A DNA stretch of 64,000 bases from Desulfotignum sp. (GTDB taxonomy: Bacteria; Desulfobacterota; Desulfobacteria; Desulfobacterales; Desulfobacteraceae): positions 1 through 64,000 of the forward strand of contig JAABSO010000014.1 in assembly GCA_011390335.1 (NCBI GenBank). The letters are read 5' to 3'. The notes under the pieces are model-generated. The model had not been told where the DNA came from and searched no databases. It saw only the letters and a program-made list of their open reading frames with translations. Made by a program: the position numbers and the translations under genes. Positions 1 through 9,083 of this stretch are shown here, piece by piece. Position 1 is the stretch's first letter. Each line of letters starts with the position of its first letter.

Positions 1-970
<970 letters not shown>

Positions 971-1144
971 ATGCTGGAAAAGATCATTATCGCTGTCATC
1001 GTTGCCGGTGCTGTATATTACCTGTATCTCCGGTTCAAGTCTATGGCCTCCGCCGACGGCATATCCTGCGGTTGCGGGTGTGACAACTGCGGTGCGGCCC
1101 AAAACGAATGTGAGACTGCTGTATACAAAAAAGAGCTGAAATGA
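971..1144 (+). CDS. FeoB-associated Cys-rich membrane protein-like small protein (57 aa)
   Basis: A 57-residue protein with an N-terminal membrane helix (about residues 4-20, EKIIIAVIVAGAVYYLYL) followed by a short cysteine-rich tail containing CGCGCDNCG and a later NEC. This resembles the FeoB-associated Cys-rich membrane proteins often found beside ferrous-iron transporters, but no feo gene is nearby. GGAG at 961-964 precedes the ATG at 971. Function is unknown; the exposed cysteines suggest metal or thiol chemistry at the membrane. The next gene, wrbA, is on the same strand after a gap with its own TATACT at 1194-1199. Confidence 0.55.
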   Translation: MLEKIIIAVIVAGAVYYLYLRFKSMASADGISCGCGCDNCGAAQNECETAVYKKELK

Positions 1145-1240
1145 GACCAGGTAAAGGCGGGTGATATCCATTATTGACAAACCGTTATTAGATTATACTT
1201 TTAGAAAATAATTCTTTTAATTTTAAAGGAGAATCTTCCC

Positions 1241-1852
1241 ATGAAAACTCTGATCGTGTTTTATTCCACCTATGGCCATGTATATGAGATGGCAAAAGCG
1301 GTTGCCCAGGGCGCAGAACAGATTCCAGGCGCTGAAGTGGATATCCGGCAGGTGCAGGAGACGCTTTCTGCGGATGTTCTGGAAAAAATGGGGGCTGTTG
1401 AGGCGAAAAAAGCGTTTTCCCATGTGCCGGTGTGCACAGTGGAGGAGTTGGAAAAAGCCGATGCCATTATTTTCGGCACCCCCACCCGGTTCGGCAACAT
1501 GTGCGGTCAGATGCGGCAGTTTCTGGATGCCACCGGCCAGCAGTGGGCCAATGGTTCTTTGATCGGCAAGGTGGGAAGTGTGTTCGTGAGCACCGCCACC
1601 CAGCATGGGGGGCAGGAATCCACCATTTTGTCTTTCCATACCACGCTGCTGCACCACGGGTTTGTGGTGGTGGGGCTGCCCTATGCTTTCCAGGGACAGA
1701 TGCGTATTGATGAGATCACCGGCGGCTCCCCCTATGGTGCATCCACCATTGCCGGGGGAGACGGGGCACGGATGCCCTCAGAAAATGAGCTGGAAGGGGC
1801 CCGGTTCCAGGGAAAACATGTGGCAGAAATTGCTGCAAAGCTTGCTGGTTGA
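1241..1852 (+). CDS. wrbA: NAD(P)H:quinone oxidoreductase WrbA
   Basis: 203 residues, the usual WrbA length, with the flavodoxin-like FMN phosphate loop at the N-terminus ([13 protein letters not shown]), the central [18 protein letters not shown] segment and the C-terminal [10 protein letters not shown] motif characteristic of WrbA. These proteins are soluble, FMN-binding and tetrameric, and reduce quinones by two electrons, protecting against redox cycling. Start: ATG at 1241 with AAAGGAGA at 1225-1232. A TATACT at 1194-1199 with TTGACA at 1174-1179 may be a promoter, although the 14-bp spacing is short. It probably stands alone. Confidence 0.9.
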   Translation: MKTLIVFYSTYGHVYEMAKAVAQGAEQIPGAEVDIRQVQETLSADVLEKMGAVEAKKAFSHVPVCTVEELEKADAIIFGTPTRFGNMCGQMRQFLDATGQQWANGSLIGKVGSVFVSTATQHGGQESTILSFHTTLLHHGFVVVGLPYAFQGQMRIDEITGGSPYGASTIAGGDGARMPSENELEGARFQGKHVAEIAAKLAG

Positions 1853-1972
1853 TCTGAACAGATTGGAGGTGTGGAGACCAGCAGCGCAGCCTGTGAAAGA
1901 TTCCGGCAGGTCAGCAGCTGGCACATTGGTCACAGGTCACACAGCCCTGACAGAAACAGGTAAGGAGAAAAA

Positions 1973-2899
1973 ATGCACCTGAAATCAATCATGTTGGCGG
2001 CTTTACTGGTCTTTTTGACGGGTGCCGGCCTGAATGCCGAAGAAAAGTTGCAGGTTTTTGTCAGTATCGTGCCACAGAAATATTTTGTTGAACAGATCAC
2101 AGGAGATTTGGCAGAGGTGGATGTGCTGGTGACACCAGGGAAAAGCCCGGCCACTTATTCCCCCACTCCGGCCCAGATAAAAAAACTGGCCAATGCTGAT
2201 ATCTATTTCAGAATCGGGGTGGCGTTTGAAAACGGGTTCATGCATAAGATCTCATCCATTGCCCCGGATACCCGGGTGGTGGATACCCGCAAGGGGATCG
2301 GGCTCATGGATATGGAATCCCACATCCATGACGATGACCACCATGAAGCGCATGGCCATGATCACCAAGGTGAAGCAGGAGGGGATAACGGCCATGGGGA
2401 AACTGCTGCCGGCAAGGATCCCCACATCTGGATGAGCCCGATGCTGGTGAAGCTGCAGGCCGCCACTATGACAGATGCCCTGGGTGAGCTGGCCCCGGCC
2501 CATGCAGCCCGGTTCCGGGAAAATTATGAGCGGTTTGCCCGGAATCTGGATCAGCTCCATGACCGGCTGAAAACGCTCCTGTCACCCCTGGCAGGGCAAA
2601 ATTTCTTTGTATTTCACCCGGCATTCGGATATCTGGCTGATGCTTACGGCCTGCACCAGATTCCCGTGGAAACCATGGGCAGATCACCCAAGGGAAAGGA
2701 GCTGTCCGCCTTTATCAAGCTGGCCAGACAGGAAAAGGTCCGGGTGATCTTTGTGCAGCCCCAGTTCGACCAGCAGGCAGCCCGGAAAATCGCCCGGGCC
2801 GTCAACGGCGCGGTGGTGGCCATCAATCCCCTGGCCTATGCGTACCTGGACAACATGAAGCATATAGCCGATACCATTGCCGTTGCTCTGGCACCCTGA
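1973..2899 (+). CDS. Zinc/manganese ABC transporter substrate-binding protein, ZnuA-like
   Basis: 308 residues with an N-terminal signal peptide (about residues 1-22, ending near GLNAEE). The family features are SIVPQKYFVEQITGD, the NADIYFRIG segment, a His/Asp/Glu-rich loop at about residues 115-145 (HIHDDDHHEAHGHDH), DPHIWMSP after the loop, and HPAFGYLADAYGL. The His-rich loop is typical of zinc-binding ZnuA members and is thought to capture or sense zinc in the periplasm. No permease or ATPase gene follows: the next gene starts almost 400 bases downstream and is unrelated. This is therefore an orphan binding protein, or its transporter is elsewhere. AAGGAGA just upstream supports the ATG at 1973. 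Confidence 0.88.
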   Translation: MHLKSIMLAALLVFLTGAGLNAEEKLQVFVSIVPQKYFVEQITGDLAEVDVLVTPGKSPATYSPTPAQIKKLANADIYFRIGVAFENGFMHKISSIAPDTRVVDTRKGIGLMDMESHIHDDDHHEAHGHDHQGEAGGDNGHGETAAGKDPHIWMSPMLVKLQAATMTDALGELAPAHAARFRENYERFARNLDQLHDRLKTLLSPLAGQNFFVFHPAFGYLADAYGLHQIPVETMGRSPKGKELSAFIKLARQEKVRVIFVQPQFDQQAARKIARAVNGAVVAINPLAYAYLDNMKHIADTIAVALAP

Positions 2900-3286
2900 T
2901 AATAAAGAGACCCATACGTCCTGAACCTGATACTCCCCCGTTTCCCATGGCAACAGATCCGGCCTGCTGCCGTGTTTTCGCATCGGGAAAAGCGGGAAAG
3001 ATGGTTTCATCCCTCTGATTCCAACAGTTTATTGAAGCCCCCCCGAACAGAAAAAAAATCCCCGGCATTTCTGCGCACCATGTGGTATTGGTATTTTTCG
3101 GTACCCAAGCCATGATTCCCCTGGAAACCCACCCCTGTGTCCTTTATAAAGGAAAACTGAAGAAAAATCTGTTATAGATGGAGATGTGTGATGCAGGTAC
3201 GTCATGCATTTTGTGTAAGGCATGGCCATCTGGTGCGACAAAACAGGTAAACCAGGTTGAAATGTCCGGGTAAAGGAGTGGTACAG
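2900..3286. other. Intergenic region without recognised feature
   Basis: About 390 bases. The short frames here have no ribosome-binding site or recognisable family. I see no clear hairpin terminator after the ZnuA-like gene and no obvious promoter. The stretch just before 3287 must contain the start signals for the TVP38-like gene, with AAAGGAG at 3272-3278. Confidence 0.4.
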
Positions 3287-3985
3287 ATGAAAACAAACGT
3301 TTTCAGATGGATGGTGGTAGGAGCTGTTATCGCGCTGGTTGTGCTTTTTTTTGTATTGGATTTGAACCGGTTTTTATCTTTGGCATATATTAAGTCCCAA
3401 CAGGAGATGCTGATTGCCTACTACCGGGAAAGAACGGCGGCAGCCATCGGTATTTACATGGTCATTTATGTTATTGTCACGGCTCTTTCTCTGCCCGGGG
3501 CTGTTGTCATGACCCTGGCAGGCGGTGCTTTTTTCGGTCTTTTGACCGGCACGGTGGTGGTGTCCTTTGCCAGCACCATCGGCGCTACCCTGGCCTTTCT
3601 TGTTTCCCGGTTTCTGCTGCAGGAATGGGTGCAGGCCCGGTTCAAAGACAAACTGAAGGCCATCAATAAAGGCATTGAAAAAGAAGGGGCTTTTTATCTG
3701 TTCACCCTGCGGCTGGTACCGGTGTTTCCATTTTTTATCATCAATCTGGTGATGGGCCTGACACCCATCAAAACCATCCGGTTTTACCTGGTCAGCCAGC
3801 TCGGCATGCTGCCAGGGACCCTGGTATATGTCAACGCCGGCACACAACTGGGGCAGATAGATTCTTTAAAAGGAATTTTATCCCCTGGCCTGCTTTTGTC
3901 ATTTGTCCTGCTGGGGATTTTTCCCTTTCTGGCCAAAAAAGGGGTATCTTTAATCAAAAAGAAAAAAGGAAAAAATCATGGATAG
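3287..3985 (+). CDS. TVP38/TMEM64 family (DedA/SNARE-associated) membrane protein
   Basis: 232 residues with an N-terminal membrane helix (about 9-25) and a core of hydrophobic segments carrying the family signatures SLPGAVVMTLAGGAFFG and FTLRLVPVFPFFIINLVMG. The C-terminus is strongly basic (KKGVSLIKKKKGK), consistent with a cytoplasmic tail. The ATG at 3287 is preferred because AAAGGAG lies just upstream; an in-frame TTG ten codons earlier lacks a site. It overlaps the next gene by eight bases, so the two are translationally coupled. Pairing of a TVP38 protein with a mercuric-reductase-like flavoprotein recurs in bacteria, but the joint role is unclear; lipid or solute transport is only a family-level suggestion. 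Confidence 0.82.
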   Translation: MKTNVFRWMVVGAVIALVVLFFVLDLNRFLSLAYIKSQQEMLIAYYRERTAAAIGIYMVIYVIVTALSLPGAVVMTLAGGAFFGLLTGTVVVSFASTIGATLAFLVSRFLLQEWVQARFKDKLKAINKGIEKEGAFYLFTLRLVPVFPFFIINLVMGLTPIKTIRFYLVSQLGMLPGTLVYVNAGTQLGQIDSLKGILSPGLLLSFVLLGIFPFLAKKGVSLIKKKKGKNHG

Positions 3986-5435
3986 TTATGAATATGATAT
4001 CGGGATCATCGGCGGGGGAGCTGCCGGTTTAACAACTGCGTCAGGCTCGGCACAGCTGGGGGCGAAAACAATATTGATCGAGCAGGAGGACAAACTGGGG
4101 GGGGACTGCCTCCATTATGGATGTGTGCCCAGCAAAACCCTTATCAAATCCGCCCATGTCTACCACCAGATGAAACATGCACAAGCATTCGGACTGCCCC
4201 GGGTGGATCTGCCGCCGGTGGATTTCAGGCAGGTGGCGGACCGCATCCGATCGGTGGTGGATACCATCCAGAAGCATGATTCAGAAGAGCGGTTCTGCAG
4301 CCTGGGGGCCAAAGTGGTGTTCGGGAAGCCCCGGTTTGTGGATGAACATGCCGTGACACTGAACGGCAAAACCATTTCCGCCGCCAAATGGGTCATTGCT
4401 ACCGGGTCTTCTCCGGTGGTGCCCCCCATTCCCGGCCTGGCTGACACCCCGCATCTGACAAACAGAGAAATCTTTTACATGGACGCTTTGCCAGGATCCA
4501 TGATCATACTGGGTGCCGGCCCCATCGGTATTGAAATGGCCCAGGCATTCAATCGGTTGGGCGCAAAGGTAACCGTTATTGACCGGAACCCCCGGATTCT
4601 GGGAAAAGAGGACAAAGATATGGCAGACGGTGTCATGCAGGTGCTGGCAGCTGAAGGGGTGCGGTTTGTCCTGGAAGTATCCATAGAACAGGTGCAGGAT
4701 CTGCCGGATGGCCGGCAGGTGACGGTTAAAGATACCGGCGGTGACACACACCGGGTAACAGCAGATGCCATTCTGGTGGGCATGGGCAGGTCCCCCAATA
4801 CAAAAGGCTTAGGCCTGTCCGGCATCGGTATTACGGTGGAGCGGTCCGGGATCCAGGTGGACAGCCGGCTGCGCACCAGCCATAAGCACATCTATGCAGC
4901 AGGGGATGTGAACGGTGGATACCAGTTCACCCATGCCGCAGGGTATGAAGGGGGAATCGTCATCAGCAATGCCGTGTTCCGCCTTCCCAGGAAGGTCAAC
5001 TACACCTGGCTGCCATGGGTCACCTATACCGACCCGGAACTGGCCAGTATAGGCATGAATGAAACCGCGGCAAAAAAAGCCGGGATAGACTGCCAGGTGA
5101 TTACCGAATCCTTTAAAGACAATGACCGGGCCCAGGCGGAACAGGAAATAGATGGCAAAATCAAACTGCTGCTGGATGAAAAGGAAAAACCCATCGGGGT
5201 GCAGATCCTGGGGTCTGGGGCCGGTAACCTGATCAGTGAATGGGTGGCGGCCTTCAACGGCAACGTGAAATTGTCCACCATTGCCGCTGCCATCCATCCC
5301 TATCCCACCACAGGTGAAATCAACAAGCGGGTGGCCGGCATCTATCTGTCCCCCAAAATTTTTTCTCCTACCATTCAAAAGGGGCTCAAGTTTTTTTTCA
5401 ATCTCAAGGGACGGGCCTGTCACCTGAATGAATGA
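3978..5435 (+). CDS. FAD-dependent pyridine nucleotide-disulfide oxidoreductase (mercuric reductase/Lpd-like)
   Basis: 485 residues of the dihydrolipoamide dehydrogenase/mercuric reductase class. FAD-binding IGIIGGGAAGLTTA is at residues 8-21. The redox-active disulfide pair is Cys44 and Cys49 in GGDCLHYGCVPSK. An NAD(P)-binding GAGPIGIEMAQAF is central, the second FAD contact IYAAGDVNGG follows, and the C-terminal HPYPTTGE supplies the His-Glu pair. There is no N-terminal heavy-metal domain and no C-terminal vicinal cysteine pair, so true mercuric reductase activity is doubtful. It overlaps the TVP38 gene upstream. The substrate is unknown; a low-molecular-weight or membrane-protein disulfide is plausible. 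Confidence 0.85.
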   Translation: MDSYEYDIGIIGGGAAGLTTASGSAQLGAKTILIEQEDKLGGDCLHYGCVPSKTLIKSAHVYHQMKHAQAFGLPRVDLPPVDFRQVADRIRSVVDTIQKHDSEERFCSLGAKVVFGKPRFVDEHAVTLNGKTISAAKWVIATGSSPVVPPIPGLADTPHLTNREIFYMDALPGSMIILGAGPIGIEMAQAFNRLGAKVTVIDRNPRILGKEDKDMADGVMQVLAAEGVRFVLEVSIEQVQDLPDGRQVTVKDTGGDTHRVTADAILVGMGRSPNTKGLGLSGIGITVERSGIQVDSRLRTSHKHIYAAGDVNGGYQFTHAAGYEGGIVISNAVFRLPRKVNYTWLPWVTYTDPELASIGMNETAAKKAGIDCQVITESFKDNDRAQAEQEIDGKIKLLLDEKEKPIGVQILGSGAGNLISEWVAAFNGNVKLSTIAAAIHPYPTTGEINKRVAGIYLSPKIFSPTIQKGLKFFFNLKGRACHLNE

Positions 5436-5449
5436 GCCGGGAGAATGTT

Positions 5450-5971
5450 TTAATCACCGCAGTCAAGGTCCTGGTTGATATCATGGATCCACTGGGGAAA
5501 CCGCAGGGAATCATCTTTGTCCACATCCCTTGTCATTGGTTTGATATCCAGAATGGGGCTTTCGTGCAATGCTTCGAGTCCCTGGACCTGGAGGGTATTG
5601 TCCTTTCTGTTAAGCAGCCGCACCGTGGAGATCAAAAGGGGATTGGGCCGGGCCGGGCTCCGTGTGGCAAAGATACCCTGCAGAGGGATCTCTTTGCGGC
5701 CCATGGGATGGACCTTTTGCAATTGCCGATCCTCCGGAGGCAACCGATGGGGCCAGTAAACCACCACAATGTGGGAAAATTTTTCAATGCCATCCAGAAG
5801 CTCTGCATACCGGGGAAGGATCACCAGGGTGCTGAAGGTATCCCGGGTCTCTTTCCGGTATTTTTTGATCTGTTTCAACCGCTCTTCCGGATCATCGTTT
5901 CCGTGGGGGGTGAATGTCTTTTTCGTGATGGTGTTTTCAACATGGCCCACCGGGGTGAGTGTGATATTCAT
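5450..5971 (-). CDS. trmO: tRNA (N6-threonylcarbamoyladenosine37-N6)-methyltransferase TrmO/TsaA
   Basis: 173 residues matching the TsaA/TrmO beta-barrel family: the N-terminus is TLTPVGHVENTI, and the central ATRSPARPNPLLISTVRL is the family signature (R-P-N-P-I/L) that binds S-adenosylmethionine. It methylates t6A37 in tRNA-Thr in Escherichia coli. AGGAGA precedes the ATG at 5971, and the start overlaps the acnA stop by four bases (ATGA), so both are cotranscribed leftward. It ends convergently with the disulfide oxidoreductase, 14 bases away. The insert HGNDDPEERLKQIKKYRKET near residue 23-42 is charged and may be lineage-specific. Confidence 0.88.
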   Translation of the reverse strand: MNITLTPVGHVENTITKKTFTPHGNDDPEERLKQIKKYRKETRDTFSTLVILPRYAELLDGIEKFSHIVVVYWPHRLPPEDRQLQKVHPMGRKEIPLQGIFATRSPARPNPLLISTVRLLNRKDNTLQVQGLEALHESPILDIKPMTRDVDKDDSLRFPQWIHDINQDLDCGD

Positions 5972-8709
5972 TGCAGCAGTCTCCTGAGAACATAGGGCAG
6001 AATACCGCCGTGGATAAAGTACTGCACATCGATGTCGGTGTTCAGCCTGGCAGTCACTGTAAATTTCTGTTCGGTGCCATCATTTTTTTGTGCAGTTACC
6101 TGCAGTTTTTTCTGGGGTTTCATGTCTGAAATACCGGTTATGGAAAATCGCTCTGTGCCGTCAAGACCCAGTTTTTTCCAGCTGTCCTGGTCAGTGAACT
6201 GCAGCGGCAGCACCCCCATTCCCACAAGGTTGCTTCTGTGGATACGTTCATAAGATTGTGCAATAACCGCTTTTATACCCAGAAGACTGCTGCCTTTTGC
6301 AGCCCAGTCCCTTGAGGAACCGGTGCCGTATTCTTTGCCTGCCAGAACAATCAAAGGGGTGCCGGCCTGCATATAGGCCATGGATGCATTAAAAATGAAC
6401 TGTTCGGTTCGTTCCGGGAATTTTTTAGTAAAACTGCCCTCTATGGGAGACACCATCTGGTTTTTGATTCTGATATTGCCGAATGTGCCGCGCATCATGA
6501 CTTCATGGTTGCCCCGGCGGGATCCGTAGGAATTGAATTTCTCTGGCGGGATACCCTTTTCCATGAGGTACCGTCCGGCAGGATAGTCTTTGGAAATGGC
6601 GCCGGCAGGCGAAATATGATCCGTGGTGACAGAGTCTCCCATGACCAGCAGAGCCCGGGCATTTTTGATCTCTTCGGGCGGAACGGTTTCTAAGGCAAAG
6701 TTTTCAAAATAGGGGGGATTTTTGATATAGGTGGATGCCTGATCCCAGTCAAAGGTAACACTCTGGGTCACTGTGAGCGCTTTCCAGAAGGCATCGCCGG
6801 AAAAAATCCGGGCATATTCAGAGGCAAAGTATTCGGGTTTTACATGTTGTTGGATCAGATCTGCAATTTCCTGGTCCCTTGGCCAGATCTCCTCCAGAAA
6901 AACCGGTTTTCCATTGGGATCCATGGCCACAGGACGGGTGCCCAGATCAATATCAATCCGTCCTGCAATGGCAAAGGCGATGACCAGCAGAGGAGAGGCA
7001 AGAAAATTGCCCTTGACCCGCTGGTGGATTCTGGCTTCAAAATTTCTGTTGCCGGATAATACCGCTGCAACCGTCAGGTCATTGGCGGTAATGGCCTCTT
7101 CGATTTCAGGGTGAAGGGGGCCGCTGTTGCCGATGCAGGTGGTGCAACCGTACCCTGCAACATGAAACCCTAAGGCCTCAAGATAGGGGAGAAGGCCGGC
7201 ATCTTTGAGGTAATCTTTCACAACTTTTGACCCGGGTACAAGGGAGGTCTTGACATAGGGTTTGATTTTCAGGCCTTTTTTAACCGCATTCCTGGCAAGC
7301 AGGCCGGCACCGATAAGCACTGACGGATTTGAAGTATTGGTGCATGAGGTAATGGCGGCGATGACGATGCTGCCGTCCCCGATTTTGGTTTCTGTCCCGT
7401 TCAGATTTACACTTACAAGTCGTTTACCGCTGGGTTCACAGTGTGCCTCCCGGCTGGCAACGGATCCCGATTCATCCAGAAATTTGGAAATATGTTCAAG
7501 ACTGTCATTACGGTTGTGCCCGCAGGAAAGCAGCTGGGAAAACCGGTTTTCCACTTCATTGAGCACCACCCTGTCCTGGGGCCGTGCCGGGCCGGCCAGG
7601 CACGGCACCACTGTGGACAGATCCACCTTCACCACATCTGTATACGCAATGGCTTCTTTGCCTGTGTAAAAAAGGCCGGCTGCAAGGGCATACGCCCTGG
7701 TCAGTTCTGCCTGCTCTTTTCTGGCCGTCATTTCAAGATATTGAATGGTTTTTTCATCCACAGGGAAAAACCCCATGGTGGCACCATATTCAGGAGACAT
7801 ATTGGCAATGGTGGCCCGGTCGGTCACATTGAGATTCTTTACACCGGGCCCGAAGAACTCGACAAATTTTTCCACCACATTATATTCGCGCAGGATCTGG
7901 GTGATGGTGAGCACAAGATCGGTTGCGGTTACCCCGGGTTTCAGGCTGCCTGTGAGGTTCACTCCGATAACTTCCGGGATGGACATGAAATAGGGCTGTC
8001 CCAGCATCACGGCTTCCGCTTCGATGCCACCGACGCCCCATCCCATGATGCCGATACCGTTGATCATGGTGGTATGGGAATCCGTGCCCACAAGGGAATC
8101 AGGAAACAGGACCGGCTTGCTGCCGGAATCATCCTTCATGACCACACGGCCCAGGTATTCCAGGTTGACCTGGTGGCAGATGCCTGAGTTGGGAGGGACT
8201 ACCTGGAAGTTGTCAAAACTCATCTGGGCCCATTTTAGCAGTTCATACCGCTCTTTGTTGCGGGTGTATTCCATGTCGACATTGTCTCTAACAGCGGTGT
8301 CAGTGCCGTAAAAGTCCAGCTGGACCGAATGGTCCACAATAAGCTCCACTGGAATCAGGGGATTGATGGATGCCGGGTTTCCGCCGGCTTTTTTTACCGC
8401 ATCCCGCATGGCTGCCAGATCCACCACCGCAGGCACCCCTGTAAAATCCTGCATCAAAACCCGGGCAGGGTGGTGGGGAATTTCCACAGGTTCGTCATAG
8501 TGCTTTTTCCAGTTGGCAATGGCCATGAGATCGGCTTTAGTGACAATGTTTCCATCAAGTTTTCGCAAAAGGTTTTCAACGAGAATACGGATGGAAAACG
8601 GGAGCCGGCTGATATTGGCCAGTCCCTGATCCTCGAGCCTGCGGATGTCGTAAAAATCATATTCCTGATTGTCAATGAAGAGGGTTTTTACATAGTCTTT
8701 TTTCTGCAT
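5968..8709 (-). CDS. acnA: Aconitate hydratase AcnA
   Basis: 913 residues, the size of the monomeric AcnA/IRP-type aconitase. The [4Fe-4S] ligands are visible in AAITSCTNTSNPS and GCTTCIGNSGPL. Other conserved boxes are LVGTDSHTTMINGIGIMGWGVGG, the C-terminal swivelling-domain SRDWAAKGSSLLGIKAVIA and ERIHRSNLVGMGVLPLQF. It interconverts citrate and isocitrate; in sulfate reducers that oxidise acetyl-CoA completely it can serve a TCA cycle, and in others glutamate synthesis. It is first in a two-gene leftward unit with trmO. I see no frameshift. Confidence 0.95.
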   Translation of the reverse strand: MQKKDYVKTLFIDNQEYDFYDIRRLEDQGLANISRLPFSIRILVENLLRKLDGNIVTKADLMAIANWKKHYDEPVEIPHHPARVLMQDFTGVPAVVDLAAMRDAVKKAGGNPASINPLIPVELIVDHSVQLDFYGTDTAVRDNVDMEYTRNKERYELLKWAQMSFDNFQVVPPNSGICHQVNLEYLGRVVMKDDSGSKPVLFPDSLVGTDSHTTMINGIGIMGWGVGGIEAEAVMLGQPYFMSIPEVIGVNLTGSLKPGVTATDLVLTITQILREYNVVEKFVEFFGPGVKNLNVTDRATIANMSPEYGATMGFFPVDEKTIQYLEMTARKEQAELTRAYALAAGLFYTGKEAIAYTDVVKVDLSTVVPCLAGPARPQDRVVLNEVENRFSQLLSCGHNRNDSLEHISKFLDESGSVASREAHCEPSGKRLVSVNLNGTETKIGDGSIVIAAITSCTNTSNPSVLIGAGLLARNAVKKGLKIKPYVKTSLVPGSKVVKDYLKDAGLLPYLEALGFHVAGYGCTTCIGNSGPLHPEIEEAITANDLTVAAVLSGNRNFEARIHQRVKGNFLASPLLVIAFAIAGRIDIDLGTRPVAMDPNGKPVFLEEIWPRDQEIADLIQQHVKPEYFASEYARIFSGDAFWKALTVTQSVTFDWDQASTYIKNPPYFENFALETVPPEEIKNARALLVMGDSVTTDHISPAGAISKDYPAGRYLMEKGIPPEKFNSYGSRRGNHEVMMRGTFGNIRIKNQMVSPIEGSFTKKFPERTEQFIFNASMAYMQAGTPLIVLAGKEYGTGSSRDWAAKGSSLLGIKAVIAQSYERIHRSNLVGMGVLPLQFTDQDSWKKLGLDGTERFSITGISDMKPQKKLQVTAQKNDGTEQKFTVTARLNTDIDVQYFIHGGILPYVLRRLLQ

Positions 8710-9083
8710 ATGGATTGTATCCTGATTGTTAATGTAAAGGGGTTAATGCAAAAGTTTTTCCAACAGCCGGCAGCATCCAGGAGAAAAGATCTCATTGACT
8801 GATCCTTCTATGAAACCACAAATAGAAAGATTCAACAAGAAAAAATTTTGCCCCATATCCGTCGGATATGTCCGGGTACCTTGCGCCCGGTCCGAAATGC
8901 CATTTGACAGTTCGGGCACAAAACACCTGCACAGGACCTGGTCAATATCTGTGACATCACATGTGCAGGCAACTGCCTTGTGACAATCTTGCAACTGTCT
9001 TGCTTTTTTGAAAAAACCGGGTATGATACCTGAAAAAATAAAAAGATTTCCGTTTTGGCCAGGTTCTGACAAAGGAGGATTGC
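8710..9083. promoter_or_regulatory. Divergent acnA / chemoreceptor intergenic region with a palindrome
   Basis: About 370 bases between the divergent acnA and methyl-accepting protein genes. It contains a perfect 17-base palindrome CATATCCGTCGGATATG at 8854-8870 (8-bp arms, one central base), a candidate operator or small hairpin. AAAGGAGG at 9071-9078 serves the downstream start. No gene is supported here. Confidence 0.4.

Noticed and set aside
3978..5435. Calling the flavoprotein a true mercuric reductase (merA)
   Set aside because: There is no heavy-metal-associated N-terminal domain, no C-terminal vicinal cysteine pair and no mer genes nearby.
5432..5995. Rightward frame overlapping trmO
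   Set aside because: The opposite frame encodes a full TsaA/TrmO protein with its signature motif; the rightward product matches nothing.
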